A stretch of 64,000 nt of DNA from Prosapia bicincta (GCA_036971475.1 JBAIZL010000005.1:167148886-167212885), one strand, 5' to 3'; positions 26,130 through 39,012 are shown, numbered from the stretch's first letter. Made by a program: numbers and translations. The notes: a model not told the origin generated them from the letters alone.

Positions 26130-27304
26130 TTCACACAATTTTTACTTTAACTGAATCATGTGCTGCAGATCAATAAGTTCCGTTGGAATATTGTGTGGTG
26201 CATCCACTCATGCAATCAACACTGAACGGCGATGCAAAGATTTCAAATAACTTTTCAAATTTATTAGGATCATGAAATTTGTTTTCAAAATCTTCCTTCA
26301 AACATTGTATCATATTGCTATTTTTCGAGAAATCCAAGGTGTTATCAGCATCTGTTGAATTTACCTCAATAAACGAAGGGAAGTTAACCAGAACTCCATT
26401 TCCCATTTGGGCGCCTCACAATGTCAACTTCTTTTCAAACGCTCTTATAAGACTCTCTGACGAGTAAATTAAATTGTCTTTGCCTGAAGATTGGTATTCA
26501 ATTCGGTCATATGACGCATAATATCGGTATAAAATGTTAAGTCACATAACCAATCTCTATTATTAATTTCGAATACTATAATACCACGATCAGAAAGAAA
26601 AATATCAATTTCTTCAAGAAGACTAAACACTCTTCTTAAAACTTTGCCTGCATTCAATCACCGAATATGGGTATAATAAATTACATCTTGGAATTCACTA
26701 TCGATATCATCAAGAAATTCTTTGAATTGGCGATGGATAAGTCCCTTCCTAAAAATAGTATTTACAATTTTAGTAATAACTTTGATAACATGATCCATCT
26801 GTAATGATTTCGAACACAAATTTTGTTTATGAAGAGACAGTGAAAAGTTATGAGCTCATTTCCATACATACTACAGTCTTTATCAAGGTATGACACTAAA
26901 CCTATGTTTTCCCAATCATTGATGAAGTGTCATCAGTTGCCACACCGCACAGTTTATCTATATGCACTCTCATGTTAAAACGTTCGAAAACTTTTACTGT
27001 CTCCTGGTAATTATCGAAACCTGTCGTTGTCCCCTTTATAGAACCAAACTTACAAGCTCTTCAGTGATGTTAAAATCCCTGTATCAACGCATTGTACAAA
27101 AATAGCAAGCTGGGCTGTATCTGCAATGTCAACAGTTTCGTCCAACGCGATCGAAAACAACTTGAATTTGGAGATTCTCTGTTTCAAAGAATGTTTATTA
27201 TAGGCTGACGTATCTTCCACTCTACGACCTATTGCCATTCGGCATAGGATAATCTGTGAAACTAATTGGATTTTATCCGGAAATAAAATATCAGCTATAG
27301 CCAT
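26130..27304 (-). pseudogene. hAT transposase relic (GTF2IRD2/ZBED-like family)
   Basis: Reading leftwards on the minus strand, the frame at 27,304-27,050 shows an S-I-A-L-D-E-T-V-D-I-A-D-T-A-Q-L motif, matching the L-D-E-S-T-D catalytic-core entry of hAT transposases. The stretch at 26,657-26,469 (G-K-V-L-R-R-V-F-x-L-x-E-E-I-D-I-F-L, then W-L-C-D-L and an L-N-T-N-L-Q motif) matches the late core before the C-terminal dimerisation region. The segment at 26,406-26,170 follows. Stops and frameshifts separate the pieces, and the zinc-finger N-terminus was not seen. Confidence 0.8.
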
Positions 27305-27343
27305 TCAACATTCCTTAATTAATTCTCCATCTGCAAAAGGTTT

Positions 27344-27850
27344 AATGGAACTTCACACAATTTTTACTTTAACTGAATCATGTGGTGCATCCATTCATGC
27401 AATCAACACTGAACGACGATGCAAAGATTTCAAATAACTTTTCAAATTTACTAGGATCATGAAATCTGTTTTCAAAATCTTCCTTCAAACATTGTATCAT
27501 ATTGCTATTTTTCGAGAAATCCACGGTGTTATCAGCATCTGTTGAATTCATCTCAATAGGCGAAGGGAAGTTATCCAGAACTCCATTTCCCATTTGGGCG
27601 TCCCACACTGACAACTAATTTTCAGACGCTCTTATAAGACTCACTGACGAGTGAACTAAATTGTCTTTTCCTTGAAGTTTGGTGTTCAATTCGTTCATAT
27701 GATGCATAATATCGACATATAACGCTAAGAAACATAACCAGTCTATATGTTTAAATTCGAATACCGTAATACCACGATCAGAAAGAAAAATATCAATATC
27801 TTCACGACGACTAAACACTCTTCTTAAAACTATGAGCCACCGATTATGAT
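27344..27850 (-). pseudogene. Duplicated C-terminal transposase segment of the same hAT element
   Basis: This segment repeats 26,123-26,650 in the same orientation. Both start at ATGGAACTTCACACAATTTT and both encode the F-L-S-D-R-G-I and L-K-E-D-F-E-N-x-F-H-D-P motifs, with many substitutions. It sits upstream (in the transposase sense) of the segment carrying the L-D-E-T motif, giving the order C-part, core, C-part. It therefore cannot belong to one colinear gene. Tandem duplication or capture of a second related copy could explain it. Confidence 0.75.
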
Positions 27851-28154
27851 TATAATAAATTACATCATCGATATCATCGAGAAAATGTCTGTCACAGAAC
27901 GTCTTACAGTCTCAGCAAGTGATAATCTCCTCGGATGTTCATACACATAGAGTACAATAAGATTAAATATTTCCATAGCCGCGACAGTATCGGCTGTACA
28001 ATGTACATATGAACAGATTGTGCCTTTCGCTATGGAATAGCATTACATTTCACTACATTCGAGAGTAAACCTAGCCCTCGCGCTCTCGGCAAAACAGCAC
28101 GTCGAGGGCCGCATACGGCTGGCAGGCCGCGGGTTGTACATCCCTGGTTTAGAT

Positions 28155-29716
<1,562 letters not shown>

Positions 29717-31525
29717 ACACATACATTATTGCAATCATGCAAAACCGGTTGTTTATAACTTATTTACGTTGGACAGTAGGTTAAATGTCACATTAGATGC
29801 CACTAAAATTACTATCTTCAGTTTTTTTATTTTGTTTATTCATAGCGTTAAAAAACTATGCATTGAACTCCAAAATTATATTTTAAAATATACAGATTTA
29901 CAAACATCGAAAATATGTTTATGCACAACTTTTCAACATTAGAAATCATCATAGTTGTGATTTAAAATAATCTATTTTTCTAACATAACCCAAAAGCCAG
30001 CTAACATTTCTTTGTTCCTGTCAACGCCGCAACGTTGTAACGTATTTAGGATGGTATACGTAGCGTTATAACCAATATTTGTAGCGGAGCTTTTAAGATA
30101 GCGGTTTTTGCAGTTATTTCTCACAGAACTAAATTAAAAGCACGACTTGTGATACTTTAATTCCGTTTAGGCTTTGTTAAACATGGCCAGGGATGCGGGC
30201 GAGGGGACTGTAGTTATTGACCTGCCCGCTCCCACCCCTTGCTGGAAGGGTTGAAAAGGAAACAACATTAGTGCTTTGAGAGTTTCTACACAAAAATAGA
30301 AAATATGGTGCATTAGCAAGAACCTTGGGTTGAAACATTATTAATGGTTGAAGTAATCATTGCCTAGTCAAATGAAAGTTCATAAAAGAAATAAAAATAC
30401 GGGAGTTTAAAAGAGAAAAGCATTTATAAAGAATTTCAACGGATTTAATCCTGTATTTGGCCATTGGATATTTTATCGGCTCGAAAACCCGTTTAGCAGT
30501 GCCCTGGACATTTTTTTTATTGTTTTTCAATATTTTCACTTTTAGATTAAAATACGATAGTTTTTAATTTCTTAAATGGCATAAACTACACACCAATGAT
30601 AATCTGAGATTTTAGACATTCATTTTATGTATAATATGAGTATTTAAGATCCTTTATTATTGTATAAAAATGTATTGCAAAATATTAATGTTCAGTAACT
30701 ATCTTAAAGATGCTAATCACAACAGCTGGCAGACGATTTTCGATTTATTTTTTTCGATTCTTTTAATTCATATTCTTCATATAAAATTTAACATGGTATA
30801 CATTTCGGTTACCAAGGAACATCAGGCCTATAGTCGTACCGCTGTCTATAAACTCAGAAACAAGCACTAGATTTTTTATTTTTTCCTAGGACAAAAAACC
30901 AAATGGGTTTTGTTTCACTCAAATGAAACAGTGCCCGATTGATATTCTGGAATATAATTATTTAAAAAAGATTATCTATTTTCGTATGGAAGGCCAATAT
31001 ATTCATGAGCAGAGCAGTTTGGGGGTTACTAATTATTTAATTATATTACTATTGATTTTGTTGTTATTATTATTGGTATTATTATTGTTGTTGTTATTAT
31101 TATTATTATTATAAGTATACAAATCCAATTTTATAAAATGTATATCAAGTAAAAATATAAATGCTGTAAGTACCTAGTGAAAGGTGTGGGACTGATGAAG
31201 ATAGTTAACCATATTTTGAACAAAAAAAAAAGTAAAAAACAAAAACTTTTGAAAGTAAATTCCTGCTTTGCCAAATCAAATTGGAATATGAGTTACTTCT
31301 GGAAGGTTCTAAATTACAAATATCAATTTTTAAATAGGTTTCGTATTAATAAATTTATTATTTTCTAAATATTACTCAACAAAAACTAACGTGAATTTAT
31401 TAACGTTTTAACTGGCCTTAAAAATCACAAACATTGTTTACAAATATTAATGCTAAAAGCAGAAATATTTAAATTTGTAGGATAGAGTTGATTAAATCAT
31501 GTCATCATCACTGGCAATCAGGAAG
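29717..31525. other. AT-rich intergenic sequence, nothing recognised
   Basis: Short open frames of 60-66 residues show no motifs. A GC-rich patch lies near 30,180-30,250 and a TTATTG/TTATTA-rich low-complexity tract near 31,040-31,110. Confidence 0.5.
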
Positions 31526-31526
31526 A

Positions 31527-31745
31527 CTATAAGTAATTTTTGCTTAACTAAGGGAATACTTTTGAACTTACTTGCTGACGAGTTTCAAAACAATCGTATC
31601 ATTTACGAAGCTGTCAATTTACTTGAGTAGATACATTAAGTAGAGTGTCAGCTTTGTAATTGGAACTATTGTTTCAAAACATGTCACGAGTAAGTTCAAA
31701 AGTATTCACTTAGTTACGCATTAATTACTTATAGATTTCAATATC
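31527..31745. repeat. Imperfect inverted repeat
   Basis: Arms at about 31,530-31,600 (CTATAAGTAATTTTTGC, then GAATACTTTTGAACTTAC) and 31,672-31,742 (the reverse complement with several mismatches) enclose a roughly 70-bp loop. The type matches other fold-backs in the window, but the arms have diverged more. CTGACGA occurs at 31,575, without a convincing following hairpin plus GAAA. Confidence 0.75.
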
Positions 31746-31761
31746 AAGAACACAGTGGTAC

Positions 31762-31916
31762 AATATATTACAATACAAATATTGGAAACAACCTCAATAC
31801 TACAAAAATAACTAATAATACATGTTATCTAAGAGGGTTTAATCTTAGATAAATTGTATTAGTTGTTTTTTATTATTTTTGTGGTATTGGGGTTATTTCC
31901 AATATTTGTATTGTAC
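31762..31916. repeat. Inverted repeat (hairpin element)
   Basis: Arms of about 70 bp (TACAATACAAATATTGGAAA on the left and its complement on the right) surround a loop near 31,835-31,845. Two direct copies of a roughly 45-bp segment (CTTTAATCAGTGAATTCAAG) follow at about 31,920-32,005. No coding capacity. Confidence 0.85.
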
Positions 31917-34224
31917 TTAAAGTTTAATCAGTGAATTCAAGGTAATTGCAACAAGCAACTTTAATCAGTGAATTCAAGATAATTGCAACAAGCAACTTTA
32001 ATCAGGAAGAATAGATAAATTTAACTGAACTTTGACAAATCAAAAATAGAGTATTGATTTCCTTCATTATTATCTATCCATAATAATTACTTCCACTGTT
32101 TTTGTTTTTAATTAAACAAATGTTAATTTATAAGTTCAGCGTAGTATAGTGATAACCCATAAACTGACTTCTAATCTCAGGGTGTTATATTAGGCTAGGA
32201 GCTATAAAGTTAACTTTCATCTTGCTCTATTCAGTTTGCAACAAGATACAGATTGGAAAAAGGTTTAGTGAAACTCTTATTGAAATATAGTTTGACTTAA
32301 ATTTATTATTTGTGTTGGATTTCGATAGTAGGTAAAATCATTCAAATAATTTAAAATTCTTTACACCTTTTAGTAAAATAGTGAATTTTAAACTTTTAAA
32401 TATAGGTTTATCTCAAAATAATCCTGATCTGTTCTTCAACATTATAATTAAAATCTTTTTATGAACATATATTTTGATATAGTTTAATTACTTTCAACAT
32501 GTTGCACTTCTTTAAAGAACACACCATTACAACTTAGAAATTAAACTTCAATTTTATTAGATCATCACGGCAGACACTGAGCTTTCTCTTTCTGAATATA
32601 ACACAAAAATTTTAAATGTCAATTTCTATTTTGATCAAGTCAAATTTATGTTTGTTATTTTTTAATAATATATACTATGTATATACGTTTGTATACTTTT
32701 TATTATAAATATATGTATAGGTCTATACATATGACAGAATCTCAAATATCCTATTAATAGTTAATTATATATTAGGTGGCAAAATAGAAAGCAAAATTAA
32801 TTATTAAATTTAATTAATGAATTAATAATTAAGAAAACTGTATTAACATGAAGTGTCACCCACTACAAGTTTAAAAAGATTTATTTGAACTTGACTGGAT
32901 GAATAAATTGCATTTTATTAACAATTGAAAATTTGATGAAGATATATAAATAAATATATATAGGAAGAATGTGAACTAATAGTAGAAATTGAGAAAGAAA
33001 GAGAAGAGACATCTATTCAACAAAAATAAAACTGCCCTTTTATACAACAATCCATTTACATGAAGCCGTTAAAATTGTACTTTCATATTTTGACCACTTT
33101 ATTTTAAGGTATACATGCTAAAAATACTACCTATTCTATTGTTATTGTGGAAAATTATATAGCCTATTTATACATCAAAAACATTAATAAATATTTAGGT
33201 ATATAAAAACTATAAATATATTCAAATGAAACATTATGTCGAAATTTCAAAGTAATTGTCGATAAACTTTTCAAGAATTGAAATTTTGAAGAAACATTAC
33301 ATTTTTACCTATTTAGATTACATACTGTGTCATATTTGTGTGTTTCTGAATTGTCTAAAATAATTATTTAATTTCCAGCATTTTTTGGTTGTGTGTGGTT
33401 CTTAATTTAATTATTAAAGTTTTAAATTATTTTATTTGTAATTTATATATTATTAAGAAAACATATGTTGAAATGTAGCTAATAAGGAACACCCATTGTG
33501 TGAACTTATTTTGTGAAGCTATCAAATGTAAGTTATAGAACTATTGTAAATCTCTTTGCTAGCTTACTGTGAACCGTTACTTTGTAATAATAAAAAGCAT
33601 TCAAATTCATTGTACATCCAAACTGAGAACTTTAATAATGAACTAACAAACAGGTAAACTAATGGCAAGGAAGACCTTCAAACACTTGACGCTACCTAAG
33701 TATAGCTTTTTTCAGAGAAAGCTGTAATTTTCAAAATCAGGCATGCACAAAATGACAAAGAAATTTTAATGACCAAGGCAACAAATAGAGGACTGGAGTG
33801 CCTGAAATAAGAAAAGGAGGATCATTAGTAGACAAAAACAGAGAAAGGGAAGCCATGAATAAGAGGAGAACCAAAGAGGCGAGGAAGTTTGGAGAGCCAG
33901 AGAGGGCCAAAGTTCAGGGGGGCAGAGATAGAGGAGTCAATTCCTGGTAACTGAAGCAGGAACCTAACCCTGGAAGTTACAGGTAGAAGAGTCTAAACCT
34001 GGGAGCGAAAAGGCGAAAAGAGATAATAAAGAAGTTCCATTCGCATCTTTGAAATTAAGTGAACTACGCTAGATCCAAGCAAATGCAACTTCATTAAATG
34101 AACCAAGCAACTTCAATTCCACTCAGTACCAATTAATTAATTAATAAGTATTAAACTTTTGTAAATTTAAATGCCAACAAAGTAAATATGGAAAACAGGC
34201 ATAATAATTGAATAATAATTTTAT
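31917..34224. other. AT-rich intergenic sequence; purine-rich stretch
   Basis: No gene is seen. Positions about 33,770-34,030 are strikingly purine-rich on the plus strand (GAGAAAGGGAAGCC, AGAGAGGGCC and similar), unlike the surroundings, with no open frame I can identify. Confidence 0.5.
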
Positions 34225-34413
34225 ATTATAAATAAATAAAACCCCATAAACCACAATAACATTTATTTGCATTCTGATGTACATTTCGAATTTATTTGCA
34301 AAGCAATCGTTTTCACGGAAGTTTACAAGTTCCTCTTACCACTAGAAATGTACATCAGGACATAAATATAAAGTTTTTTGTGTGATTTAAAAGGTTTTAT
34401 TTATTTATAATGT
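34225..34413. repeat. Fold-back element, about 190 bp
   Basis: The outer arms (ATTATAAATAAATAAAACC at 34,225 and its complement ending at 34,413) and inner arms (CTGATGTACATTTC and its complement near 34,345-34,367) pair. The CTGATGTACATTTC[G/T]A box resembles the start of the hammerhead-like modules but lacks a clear hairpin followed by GAAA. A non-coding tail remnant is the likely reading. Confidence 0.7.
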
Positions 34414-34528
34414 AATAACTAAATGCATAAAGTACAAGCCATAACACAGTAACCTCACATCTAGAGATATATTTAATTAATTATATACTGTTGATTAAGA
34501 TAATATTAGACTTAAAACTAAACAACTG

Positions 34529-34529
<1 letters not shown>

Positions 34530-34584
<55 letters not shown>
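34530..34584. repeat. (TA)n microsatellite left of the PLE palindrome
   Basis: About 27 AT/TA units, ending 40 bp before the left palindrome arm. Confidence 0.95.
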
Positions 34585-34587
<3 letters not shown>

Positions 34588-34886
34588 AAAACTTAGATGA
34601 ATTATTTTTTCTTGTTGAATATGTATGGTGAAATAAAATAATTTTCATAAACAAAAATATACGAGTATTACTTCATTTTATGGTTGATTGAAGCTTTTCG
34701 CTAATTTACATTATTAGCATTTTCAAAATGTATAAATCACTGTCCAGTTATGTGACTAGAGTAAGACTGTTGAATATAATTGTACTATGCTCAGTAAATG
34801 GTATCAGTTATCTTATCTGTTAGATAAATTTACTTTAATATTTCCATTTGTCCTAATCTTTTATTTTTAAAATGTCATCGAATATG

Positions 34887-35731
34887 CTAAAGATAGTATA
34901 TATGTTTTGATTTAATCTGGAATTGTTCCTCTATTAGTGTGTTCTTAATTTTATTTTTATATATCTCTAAGTTTTCTATTATATTCATTTTTAAGCCATT
35001 TTGTACGTGTTTAATCAACTTCATATTACTAATCTCTGGAAAAAAATGATTTCTTTCTATACAATGTGTTGCAAGATTAGATTTATAAATATGTGGCTTT
35101 TTAAATGCATTTAAATGTTCTTTGTAGCGATCTTTTATTTTCTTTTTTGTTTGTCCTATATAACATTTTTGACATGTACAGTTAATACTATATACGCCGT
35201 TTATATTAATTTTATTTACTTTAATGTTTGTATTTATTATATTAGTAATTGTGTTATTAGTGTAATAAGCTATTTTGACATTAGTGGCTTTAAATAATTT
35301 TATAATTGGTTTGATTTCATAACCGGTAAATAAGAATTTGGACCAAATAATTTCTTTAGTATTTGAATAATAATTTTTATTTATATTATTATCCATTCTT
35401 TTAAGGATTTTATTATTCAATTTATTAATGGTTTCTTTTTTATATCCATTTTGTATTGCTATTTGTTGAATAATGTTTAGTTCTTTTAATTTATTTATCG
35501 GGTTTAATGGAATTCGGTTCATTCTGTATAATAAATTATAGAAACATGCCATTTTTTGATTGTACGGGTGGTTTGAATAATTAGGTATTATTTTTACTGT
35601 TTGAGTGGGTTTTCTAAATATTGTAAAATTTAATTTATTATTTTCCTTATAAATGGTGATATCTAAGAAATTTATGGCATTAAGTTTTTCTATTTCGTAA
35701 GTAAACTGTATTTTATTGTGTATATTATTTA
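34887..35731 (-). pseudogene. Second PLE copy, endonuclease part only (5'-truncated)
   Basis: The minus-strand frame is almost identical to residues from N111 onward of the plus-strand copy (N-N-I-H-N-K-I-Q start) and ends at the same stop. It lacks the motif B and Y-V-D-D region. The visible differences are few, for example F for D after R-N-H and E-E-Q-F for E-E-Q-V. The open frame running on to 35,777 takes its first residues from the antisense of the facing copy, so they are not part of the element's protein. Confidence 0.85.
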
Positions 35732-36904
35732 ATGGAAACATATAAAATATTAAAAAATAAATTAAATATGTATACACATGATAAAAAAGAAATTGATGAA
35801 ATAATTAATGTACTTAAAATAATATTAAAACAAAATTATTTTTGCTATAATAACAAAATATACAGACAAGAAGACGGCTTGGTAATGGGTTCACCACTAT
35901 CCAGTATCATTTCCGAAATATTTTTGCAATATATTGATGAAGAAATAATAAAAATTATTAAAAAATATGATAATAATGGACAATGGTATAGATATGTAGA
36001 TGACGGTCTATACATTTCTACAAATAATGCATTAAATTTAAACCTAATAATTACCGAAATAAATAATATACACAATAAAATACAGTTTACTTACGAAATA
36101 GAAAAACTTAATGCCATAAATTTCTTAGATATCACCATTTATAAGGAAAATAATAAATTAAATTTTACAATATTTAGAAAACCCACTCAAACAGTAAAAA
36201 TAATACCTAATTATTCAAACCACCCGTACAATCAAAAAATGGCATGTTTCTATAATTTATTATACAGAATGAACCGAATTCCATTAAACCCGATAAATAA
36301 ATTAAAAGAACTAAACATTATTCAACAAATAGCAATACAAAATGGATATAAAAAAGAAACCATTAATAAATTGAATAATAAAATCCTTAAAAGAATGGAT
36401 AATAATATAAATAAAAATTATTATTCAAATACTAAAGAAATTATTTGGTCCAAATTCTTATTTACCGGTTATGAAATCAAACCAATTATAAAATTATTTA
36501 AAGCCACTAATGTCAAAATAGCTTATTACACTAATAACACAATTACTAATATAATAAATACAAACATTAAAGTAAATAAAATTAATATAAACGGCGTATA
36601 TAGTATTAACTGTACATGTCAAAAATGTTATATAGGACAAACAAAAAAGAAAATAAAAGATCGCTACAAAGAACATTTAAATGCATTTAAAAAGCCACAT
36701 ATTTATAAATCTAATCTTGCAACACATTGTATAGAAAGAAATCATGATTTTCCAGAGATTAGTAATATGAAGTTGATTAAACACGTACAAAATGGCTTAA
36801 AAATGAATATAATAGAAAACTTAGAGATATATAAAAATAAAATTAAGAACACACTAATAGAGGAACAAGTCCAGATTAAATCAAAACATTTATACTATCT
36901 TTAG
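35732..36904 (+). CDS. Penelope-like reverse transcriptase with GIY-YIG endonuclease, N-terminally truncated
   Basis: Predicted 390-residue retroelement polyprotein fragment that would copy RNA to DNA and nick the target. Visible reverse-transcriptase motifs are D-G-L-V-M-G-S-P-L-S (residues 48-57, motif B) and Y-V-D-D (88-91, catalytic motif C), followed by N-F-L-D-I (130-134). A GIY-YIG nuclease domain occupies about 286-385: G-V-Y-S-I (288-292), cysteines at 294, 296 and 299, C-Y-I-G-Q-T (299-304), R-Y-K-E-H (311-315) and a C-terminal E-E-Q (378-380). The fingers and motif A region are missing, so the protein is far shorter than usual PLE proteins and presumably inactive. The ATG at 35,732 lies exactly at the palindrome junction, so the start is probably fortuitous. 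The frame has no internal stops, which suggests a young insertion. Confidence 0.85.
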   Translation: METYKILKNKLNMYTHDKKEIDEIINVLKIILKQNYFCYNNKIYRQEDGLVMGSPLSSIISEIFLQYIDEEIIKIIKKYDNNGQWYRYVDDGLYISTNNALNLNLIITEINNIHNKIQFTYEIEKLNAINFLDITIYKENNKLNFTIFRKPTQTVKIIPNYSNHPYNQKMACFYNLLYRMNRIPLNPINKLKELNIIQQIAIQNGYKKETINKLNNKILKRMDNNINKNYYSNTKEIIWSKFLFTGYEIKPIIKLFKATNVKIAYYTNNTITNIINTNIKVNKININGVYSINCTCQKCYIGQTKKKIKDRYKEHLNAFKKPHIYKSNLATHCIERNHDFPEISNMKLIKHVQNGLKMNIIENLEIYKNKIKNTLIEEQVQIKSKHLYYL

Positions 36905-37064
36905 CATATTCGATGACATTTTAAAAATAAAAGATTAGGACAAATGGAAATATTAAAGTAAATTTATCTAACAGATAAGATAACTGATACCGTTTACTGA
37001 GCATAGTACAATTATATTCAACAGTCTTACTCTAGTCACATAACTGGACAGTGATTTATACATT

Positions 37065-37095
37065 TTGAAAATGCTAATAATGTAAATTAGCAAAA
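37065..37095 (+). other. Hammerhead-like module in the PLE 3' region (partner 34,696-34,726 on the minus strand)
   Basis: About 160 bp after the PLE stop codon the plus strand reads TTGAAAA, U, GCTAAT, a short loop, ATTAGC, then CAAAA. The mirrored arm on the minus strand reads GAAAA at the last position, so one substitution separates them. The layout (box, 6-bp hairpin, GAAA) is the same as at 14,475, 24,961 and 39,119, but this copy lacks the first C and the conserved G of CUGANGA. It links the module directly to a PLE coding region. Self-cleavage is not predicted for this version. Confidence 0.5.
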
Positions 37096-37162
37096 AGCTT
37101 CAATCAACAATAAAATGAAGTAATACTCAAATATTCTTGTTTATGAAAATTATTTTATTTCA

Positions 37163-37164
<2 letters not shown>

Positions 37165-37222
<58 letters not shown>
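37165..37222. repeat. (TA)n microsatellite between PLE palindrome and solo fold-back
   Basis: About 29 TA units directly join the right arm of the PLE palindrome to the left arm of the next palindrome. Confidence 0.95.
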
Positions 37223-37225
<3 letters not shown>

Positions 37226-37544
37226 TTTTTTGGACTAGGAGACTGACAGACTTACCTTGGTAAGAGTCCACACTGTAGTCTTGAAATAGAAACACATAAA
37301 AGAACTTAAACAATGATATATTTCAACCACACAGTGGTCTTTGTCAATCGAAGAGAAAACACAAAAAGAAATATGAGAGAATATGAGTTTCTCTCATATT
37401 TCTTTTTGTGTTTTCTCTTCGATTGACAAAGACCACTGTGTGGTTGAAATATATCATTGTTTAAGTGCTTTTATGTGTTTCTATTTCAAGACTACAGTGT
37501 GGACTCTTACCAAGGTAAGTCTGTCAGTCTCCTAGTCCAAAAAA

Positions 37545-37547
<3 letters not shown>
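37223..37547. repeat. Solo fold-back (perfect-looking hairpin) of a PLE tail
   Basis: Arms 37,223-37,380 and 37,390-37,547 are reverse complements around a 9-bp loop; paired positions sum to 74,770 throughout. The tail sequence (GACTGACAGACTTAC near the outer end) is shared with the inverted tails flanking the GIY-YIG fragment at 41,348-42,245, which identifies it as the terminal part of that PLE family. Each arm holds TTGACAAA, a GACCAC/GTGGTT hairpin, then GAAA (plus strand 37,423-37,449). (TA)n tracts flank both sides. Confidence 0.9.

Positions 37548-37581
<34 letters not shown>
37546..37581. repeat. (TA)n microsatellite right of the solo fold-back
   Basis: About 17 TA units immediately follow the fold-back's right arm, mirroring the tract on its left. 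Confidence 0.93.
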
Positions 37582-37584
<3 letters not shown>

Positions 37585-37619
37585 GTAGCTCTCGTAGAGA
37601 ATACAATTTAAAACTTACA

Positions 37620-38750
37620 ACGGAATAGAGCCAAAAGAAACAAATGTTGACAAGTACTTGGGCATTTAACTTCGACAATAGACTTAGTTGGTTTAACCAA
37701 ATAAATTTAAAAACCGCAACTAAAAAAGCTCAAGGAAGAAATATTCCCCTAAAGAGATTAGCAACTATAAAGTGGGGAGCAAAGCAGAATGTGATAGTGT
37801 CAGCCTATAAAACCTATATATGCCCAGTTATGGAATATGCTTCTGACGTCATAGCTCTCTCTTTTGATATTAACCTAAAAAAATTTAGGGGGGAAATCAG
37901 TACTCTAGTTCTGGAAGAGGGCAAAGAGAATCGACTACAGACCTTGGGAGAAATATTAATTTGGACACAAACGTCTCCACTCATTCATCCCAGTCAAGTT
38001 AGAATTAAATACCATCTGGAACTGAGGCAAACATCTAAATTCCCAACCTGCCACATAGTTTTCCAATCATTACCTGAGGGAAACTGTCGCTTCTAAATCA
38101 AAAAGACTCCAAGGCTATTAGATTGTTTTTCAAGGCTTGAGTTGTGTCTTTGTGGATTCACAGGTCGCTATAATTAATTGCAGTAACTAGTAATACCTCC
38201 TCTGACTGTGTACAAACGATAAATAGACAAAAGGCCCTGGCAGGCATGATTGAAGAAGGGTGGTACAATCTGCTGCAATGACTCCTTAGCCATGTCCGAA
38301 TTAAGAGAAATGAACACGCAGACCAGCTAGCGAAGAAAGGTAATGCCTTGCTACAGCTTGATAATCTGTATTGACAGTAAGAAGCCTTACTAAATCAACT
38401 GGCAATGAAAAAACAAAGAAAGCCAAAAAGAAACGATTGCCGGAAATAAATGAAAGGGCCTGGTGCACACAGGGCGAATACCACATAGATTGGTATCCTA
38501 CCAAGATTGGAAGCTGTTGCTAAATTCAGAGTGCTTACGAGCCATGACTATCTGGAAGCCCACTTTTGTAAAATAGGATTAGCATCCTCGGATAGTTACC
38601 CTCTGTGCAACCGCCAAAAGATGAACAGCTCACACCTTCAGAACTGTACAGCTTTCCAAGACGTGCAAGAGGGAAGTCAGCATTGTTTCTGCTGTGAGGC
38701 TAGACAGAGATGCCAAAATTTGGTTTTGGATAAATTAAAATAAGTTGACT
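37620..38750 (+). pseudogene. LINE relic (jockey-like RT C-terminus plus RNase H)
   Basis: The frame at 37,644-38,096 includes L-K-R-L-A-T-I-K-W-G-A and Y-K-T-Y-I-C-P-V-M-E-Y-A-S, typical of the region after the reverse-transcriptase palm in jockey-type ORF2. About 200 bp on, another frame shows S-H-V-x-I-K-x-N-E-H-A-D-Q-L-A-K-K-G, the end of an RNase H domain (38,283-38,345). Then comes H-F-C-K-I-G-L...Y-P-L-C-N...H-L-Q-N-C (38,507-38,700), the cysteine-containing C-terminal motif. Frameshifts and stops between the parts show it is dead. It is 5'-truncated just after the (TA)n tract. Confidence 0.8.
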
Positions 38751-39012
38751 CGGATATATACCAAGTAAAATTCTTGTTTAAGTAATTAAAGTGTAAGTGA
38801 TAAGTAAATGCAAGTAAACAGTGTTGCTAAGATAAAGGTAAAAAAATATATATCGATTATATAATATGAGTGTGTGGGTGTGTGTTTATGCAAAATTTTG
38901 TCTGAAGCATTTGAAAAAGCAGAATCGTTTATGGAAAAGTGTTCTGTATGAGCCATTTATATTTGTAATTGATCAGTATAATGTTAAAATATACTCTGCG
39001 ATATAACTGTAT

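Larger units (their letters stand above)
25461..28154. mobile_element. hAT DNA transposon (non-autonomous, rearranged) with 8-bp target duplication
   Basis: Element ends lie at 25,469 (CAGAGGTGCTCAACC) and 28,146 (reverse complement CAGGGATGTACAACC). These are imperfect terminal inverted repeats of hAT type. Identical 8-bp direct repeats GTTTAGAT flank it at 25,461-25,468 and 28,147-28,154, the target-site length expected for hAT. The sub-terminal GC-rich segments (GCCGGGCCGCAGG left, GGCCGCGGG right) are also characteristic. Inside are broken transposase segments on the minus strand, one of them duplicated. No intact transposase remains, so it is immobile without a helper. Confidence 0.9.
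34625..37166. mobile_element. Head-to-head Penelope-like element palindrome
   Basis: The arms at 34,625-35,731 and 36,060-37,166 are reverse complements. Paired positions sum to 71,791 at both the inner and outer ends, so there is no net indel over 1,107 bp, and I see only scattered substitutions. The 328-bp centre (35,732-36,059) holds the reverse-transcriptase catalytic region in one orientation only. The structure is one longer PLE copy (plus strand) facing a shorter, 5'-truncated copy (minus strand). Inverted or tandem partial copies are a known habit of PLE insertions. (TA)n tracts lie at or near both outer ends. Confidence 0.9.

Noticed and set aside
31575..31600. CTGACGA box in the inverted repeat at 31.5 kb as another hammerhead-like module
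   Set aside because: No hairpin plus GAAA follows at the right distance, and the other arm does not keep the box.
35115..36676. Short frames antisense to the PLE (60-76 residues, the same peptide on both arms)
   Set aside because: They are shadows on the strand opposite the PLE frame and appear twice because of the palindrome.
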